Below are positions 23,982-26,967 of a stretch of 26,967 nt of DNA, piece by piece. The stretch's first letter is position 1. Every line of letters begins with the position of its first letter. A program made the translations under genes and the position numbers. The stretch comes from JABWBR01 sp036741235 (lineage in GTDB: Bacteria > Bacteroidota > Bacteroidia > Chitinophagales > Saprospiraceae). The DNA is taken from contig DAINSQ010000055.1 in NCBI GenBank assembly GCA_036741235.1, positions 1-26,967 on the forward strand. Direction: 5' to 3'. Below the pieces are notes generated by a model. It did not search any database. It worked only from the letters and a program-made list of their open reading frames with translations, and had not been told where the DNA came from.

Positions 23982-26876
23982 ATGCGAATTGCTTTATTTG
24001 CGTTGCTCCTCTGTTGTGCTGTGCAAACGGCGCTTGTTGCGCAGGGATGGGAGCGGGTTTATCCGGGAGGAAGTACGATAAGCCGGGTAACGGCCGCTTC
24101 AAATGGCGATTTTCTCTATCTGACACCCCTGATGCAGCTCGTGCGGGTCAACTCCGATGGGCAGGTATTGTGGACGAAGAGTTTATTGCCTTTCCCGGGG
24201 CAAATCAGCGGCAGTCTGGCTTCCGTTAAAGTGCTCCGGCCGGCGCCTTCAGGCGGCTATATCGCTATGCTGCAAAAAACAGATATAGGCACGTATTTGA
24301 ATACAGAATTGCTGATCGTCAAAACCAACGAACAGGGCGACATTGAGTGGCAGAAGTGGTTTGACCCCCTAACGGAACCCGGCGAAATCCGGGCGCAATT
24401 CGGCGACTTGACGCCAACACCCGACGGAGGGTACCTCCTAACCGGCGGTATCGACCGTGATACAAGTTGGACAATCGATATGGATGCCGTCGCGATTAAA
24501 CTTGGCGCAAGCGGAAATGAACTGTGGCGACAATATTACGCTTTTGAGACGGGCGATATGGCGGTTAGCCAGCGTATCGTTGCACTAAACGACGGCCATT
24601 TTCTCATCGCCGGTCGCTTTGCCGCATCAGGCAGTACCACGGGTTTATTTATGTTAATAAAAATTGATGCGAATGGCGACCTTATCTGGCAGCAATTGGC
24701 AGGAGAGGCCAGGCCTCCTACTGAATTAGCCCTGACATCGATAGGCTGTATTGAGCAGGCCGGCGGAACGCTCCGCCTGGCCGGTTACGCGCCCGCTTCT
24801 GCCGACCCCTTCAGATCGGTCAATACGGTTCATGTTTCCGCTACCGGCCAACTTTTATCCCAACAACAAATAGCGCTCAATGGCACGCTCACTTTTGGTG
24901 AATTGGCGACTACTGTCGACGGTGGCTGGGCGCTTGCTATGGGCTTTGCCGTTGACGGGCAAGACAACATACTGCTACACGCCTACGGCCCGGATAACCA
25001 GCTCAAATGGCAACGCCAATACGGCGGGTTGCTCAGCGATGAGGCCAACGATATGATATCGCTGCCCGATAATGGTTTCTTGATAGGCGGAGGGAAGGGC
25101 GTTTGGGAATTTGATAACCTGGGCCGCGACGAATACCTGATACGTCTCGATAGCCTGGGAAATACTTTTGCCCAACTGATAACCGGCAATGTCTTTCAAA
25201 CGCAAAGCGACAATTGTAGCGCTACTTTTGGCGAGCCGCTGAATGACTGGCTGGTAACACTGGAGGGCAATGGCGGCACGAGTTATGCCCTAACCGATGA
25301 AAACGGCAATTTTTCCCTCCCGGTTGAGCCTGGCAGTTATGCTGTCAGTGTGTCTACTCCCAATCCCTATTGGCAAATGTGCGAACCTGTGCCCACCGTA
25401 ACGGTTGCCGCCCTGGATACCGTTGATCTTGCACTGCCCGCTTTTGCACAAATCGAATGTCCCTGGCTGGAAGTCGATATTTCTACACCGCTGCTGCGGC
25501 GTTGTTTTGACAACACCTATACCGTAAGTTATTGCAATAACGGCACAACGCAGGCTGAAGGCATCTATGTAGAAGTAGAACTCGACCCCTACCTGGAATT
25601 TAACAGCGCTACCATTCCGGTGACTAATCAAACCGGAAACCTTTATCGATTCGACCTGAACATGTTAGAAGCAGGCGATTGCGGCACTTTTGAAATAAAT
25701 GTGACCGTAGACTGCGATTCTACGCTGCTTGGACAAACGCACTGCACAACGGCGCATATCTACCCCGATGAGCTTTGTATTCCTACCCCTGACTGGAGCG
25801 GCGCCAGCATTGAAGTTGATGCTGCTTGCACCGGCGACAGTATCATTTTTTATATTCAAAATGTGGGAACCAACCCTACTACTGCCAATCTGCCTTTCCT
25901 GGTCATCGAAGACCAGGTCATCCTGATGCAAAGCGCCTTCAACCTGATGCCACAGCAAATCAGGGAGGTGCGACTACCCGCCACCGGCGGCACTTTCCGG
26001 TTGGAAGCCGATCAGGAACCCAATCACCCGGGTAACAGCCGCCCCAGCATTACAGTAGAAGGCTGCGGCCCCGACAGCGAGCCGACCAGCCTGGGTTATG
26101 CCACCCAACTCCCCGAAGATGACGCCGACCCCTTTATCTCCATCGACTGCCAGGAAAACGTAGGCTCCTGGGACCCCAACGACAAGCGAGGCTTTCCCAA
26201 AGGCTACGGAGAACCCAATTATATTGAACCCAATACTGACATTGAATACCTGGTTCGTTTCCAGAATACAGGCTCCGATACCGCTTTTTCTGTCATTGTG
26301 CGGGACAAGCTGTCGCCCTTCCTCGATCTCCGCAGCTTGCGTCCTGGAGCTTCTAGTCATGCTTACCAGCTCAATGTAGCTCCCGACGGCATGCTCGAAT
26401 TCCGTTTTGACAACATAGCATTGCCCGACAGCAGTGCCAACGAGGCAGCTTCGCACGGATTTGTCAAGTTCAGGGCGTCGCAATTGCTCAATAACGCCCC
26501 CGGCACGATTATCAGTAATACGGCTGCTATTTATTTTGATTTCAACCCGCCCGTTCTTACAAACAGAACTTCCCATAGGGTGGAGGTTGATTTTATAGCA
26601 ATAGATCTTATCCCTTTGCCTGGATGGAAACCGGGTAGTATTGCCGTGAGCCCCAATCCGCTGTCGGGTGACGCCCTCATCAGCATCCCCGATGCTCCCG
26701 TCGGTTCACCATTGCATTTTGAGGTTTACGATAGCAGCGGGCGCTTGGTCAGAAAAGATAGTTATCTTTCTAATCCATTTGTCTTTGAGCGCCACACACT
26801 CCCCCCCGGCCTCTATTTCTGCCGCCTGCTGGTAAACGGAAAACCCGCAGCACAAGGCAAGATGGCTGTAAAATGA
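23982..26876 (+). CDS. large secreted protein with T9SS C-terminal sorting domain
   Basis: This is a 964-residue protein from the ATG at 23982, which gives a signal peptide ending in ALVAQ (1-21). The 22 extra residues from 23916 would hide it. Residues about 25-400 contain propeller-like repeats in which short strands end in DGQVLWTKS, GDIEWQKWF, GNELWRQYY, GDLIWQQLA and NQLKWQRQY. Next come a carboxypeptidase-regulatory-like domain (about 415-485, TDENGNFSLPVEPGSYAVSV), a DUF11-like domain rich in Cys (about 495-580), another Ig-like segment, and a DUF7619-like domain opening with GSWDPNDKRG (728-737). The T9SS tail (about 885-964) has SPNPLSGDA, YDSSGRLV and LPPGLYFCRL. The protein is exported by Sec and T9SS to the cell surface or medium. 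Function unknown; adhesion or matrix is a guess. Confidence 0.92.
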   Translation: MRIALFALLLCCAVQTALVAQGWERVYPGGSTISRVTAASNGDFLYLTPLMQLVRVNSDGQVLWTKSLLPFPGQISGSLASVKVLRPAPSGGYIAMLQKTDIGTYLNTELLIVKTNEQGDIEWQKWFDPLTEPGEIRAQFGDLTPTPDGGYLLTGGIDRDTSWTIDMDAVAIKLGASGNELWRQYYAFETGDMAVSQRIVALNDGHFLIAGRFAASGSTTGLFMLIKIDANGDLIWQQLAGEARPPTELALTSIGCIEQAGGTLRLAGYAPASADPFRSVNTVHVSATGQLLSQQQIALNGTLTFGELATTVDGGWALAMGFAVDGQDNILLHAYGPDNQLKWQRQYGGLLSDEANDMISLPDNGFLIGGGKGVWEFDNLGRDEYLIRLDSLGNTFAQLITGNVFQTQSDNCSATFGEPLNDWLVTLEGNGGTSYALTDENGNFSLPVEPGSYAVSVSTPNPYWQMCEPVPTVTVAALDTVDLALPAFAQIECPWLEVDISTPLLRRCFDNTYTVSYCNNGTTQAEGIYVEVELDPYLEFNSATIPVTNQTGNLYRFDLNMLEAGDCGTFEINVTVDCDSTLLGQTHCTTAHIYPDELCIPTPDWSGASIEVDAACTGDSIIFYIQNVGTNPTTANLPFLVIEDQVILMQSAFNLMPQQIREVRLPATGGTFRLEADQEPNHPGNSRPSITVEGCGPDSEPTSLGYATQLPEDDADPFISIDCQENVGSWDPNDKRGFPKGYGEPNYIEPNTDIEYLVRFQNTGSDTAFSVIVRDKLSPFLDLRSLRPGASSHAYQLNVAPDGMLEFRFDNIALPDSSANEAASHGFVKFRASQLLNNAPGTIISNTAAIYFDFNPPVLTNRTSHRVEVDFIAIDLIPLPGWKPGSIAVSPNPLSGDALISIPDAPVGSPLHFEVYDSSGRLVRKDSYLSNPFVFERHTLPPGLYFCRLLVNGKPAAQGKMAVK

Positions 26877-26897
26877 TGCTGGATGCTTGATGCTGGA
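26874..26897 (+). repeat. direct repeat starting at the stop codon of the T9SS gene
   Basis: The TGA stop (26874-26876) opens TGATGCTGGATGC, and TGATGCTGGA recurs from 26888. The rest of the window to 26967 is AT-rich and shows nothing I can name. Confidence 0.65.
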
Positions 26898-26967
26898 TAT
26901 TCAATATTTAATTGTAACTGTTTAGGTTAATTTTGACTTTTTAGGGATAATATATAAATTTACAAAA

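Overview
The window looks like part of a Bacteroidota chromosome, most likely Saprospiria (Lewinella or Haliscomenobacter type). The main evidence is a large secreted protein ending in a type IX secretion (T9SS) sorting domain, several lipoproteins with short lipoboxes, little visible Shine-Dalgarno sequence, and Bacteroidota-style promoter candidates (TTG/TTTG, 19-20 bases, TAnnTTTG). The placement below phylum is inference. A run of ten N at 10557-10566 shows that this is a scaffold join, so the assembly is a draft or metagenome bin.

Layout. 1-2278 (minus): a two-gene operon of a P-loop AAA ATPase and a TPR protein that runs off the left edge. It is visibly poorer in G+C than its neighbour and is the best accessory (possibly conflict or signalling) candidate here. 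2407-7041 (minus): a peptide/oligopeptide-type ABC importer with a solute-binding lipoprotein and two permeases that both carry large family-atypical insertions, but no ATPase gene. 7194-9376 (plus): RlmB rRNA methyltransferase, then a DUF819 membrane protein. 9521-12917 (minus): Sua5/TsaC, an M48 metalloprotease lipoprotein cut by the gap, a small PH-like membrane protein, and TatC. 13150-15253 (plus): an OmpA-family protein followed by a membrane-anchored coiled-coil/helix-hairpin-helix protein. 15260-17572 (minus): two lipoproteins and a SAM methyltransferase. 17666-20242 (plus): a family 20 beta-N-acetylhexosaminidase. 20288-21870 (minus): XdhC family protein and GNAT acetyltransferase. 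21940-22368 (plus): a small COG3650-like lipoprotein, overlapping tail to tail with a 471-residue helical protein of unknown function (22340-23755, minus). 23982-26876 (plus): the T9SS cargo protein.

Most genes are housekeeping, envelope or nutrient-uptake genes. The structure not explained by the genes is a set of short intergenic tandem repeats: a 10-bp CATAACCCTT-type unit in the ABC operon and directly before the DUF819 start codon, a 7-bp TAGGTTG unit that begins exactly at two stop codons, and two further stop-codon-anchored direct repeats. No tRNA, rRNA, CRISPR array, transposase or prophage gene was seen. No gene-free stretch exceeds 300 bases; the longest, 15995-16259, holds a probable terminator.
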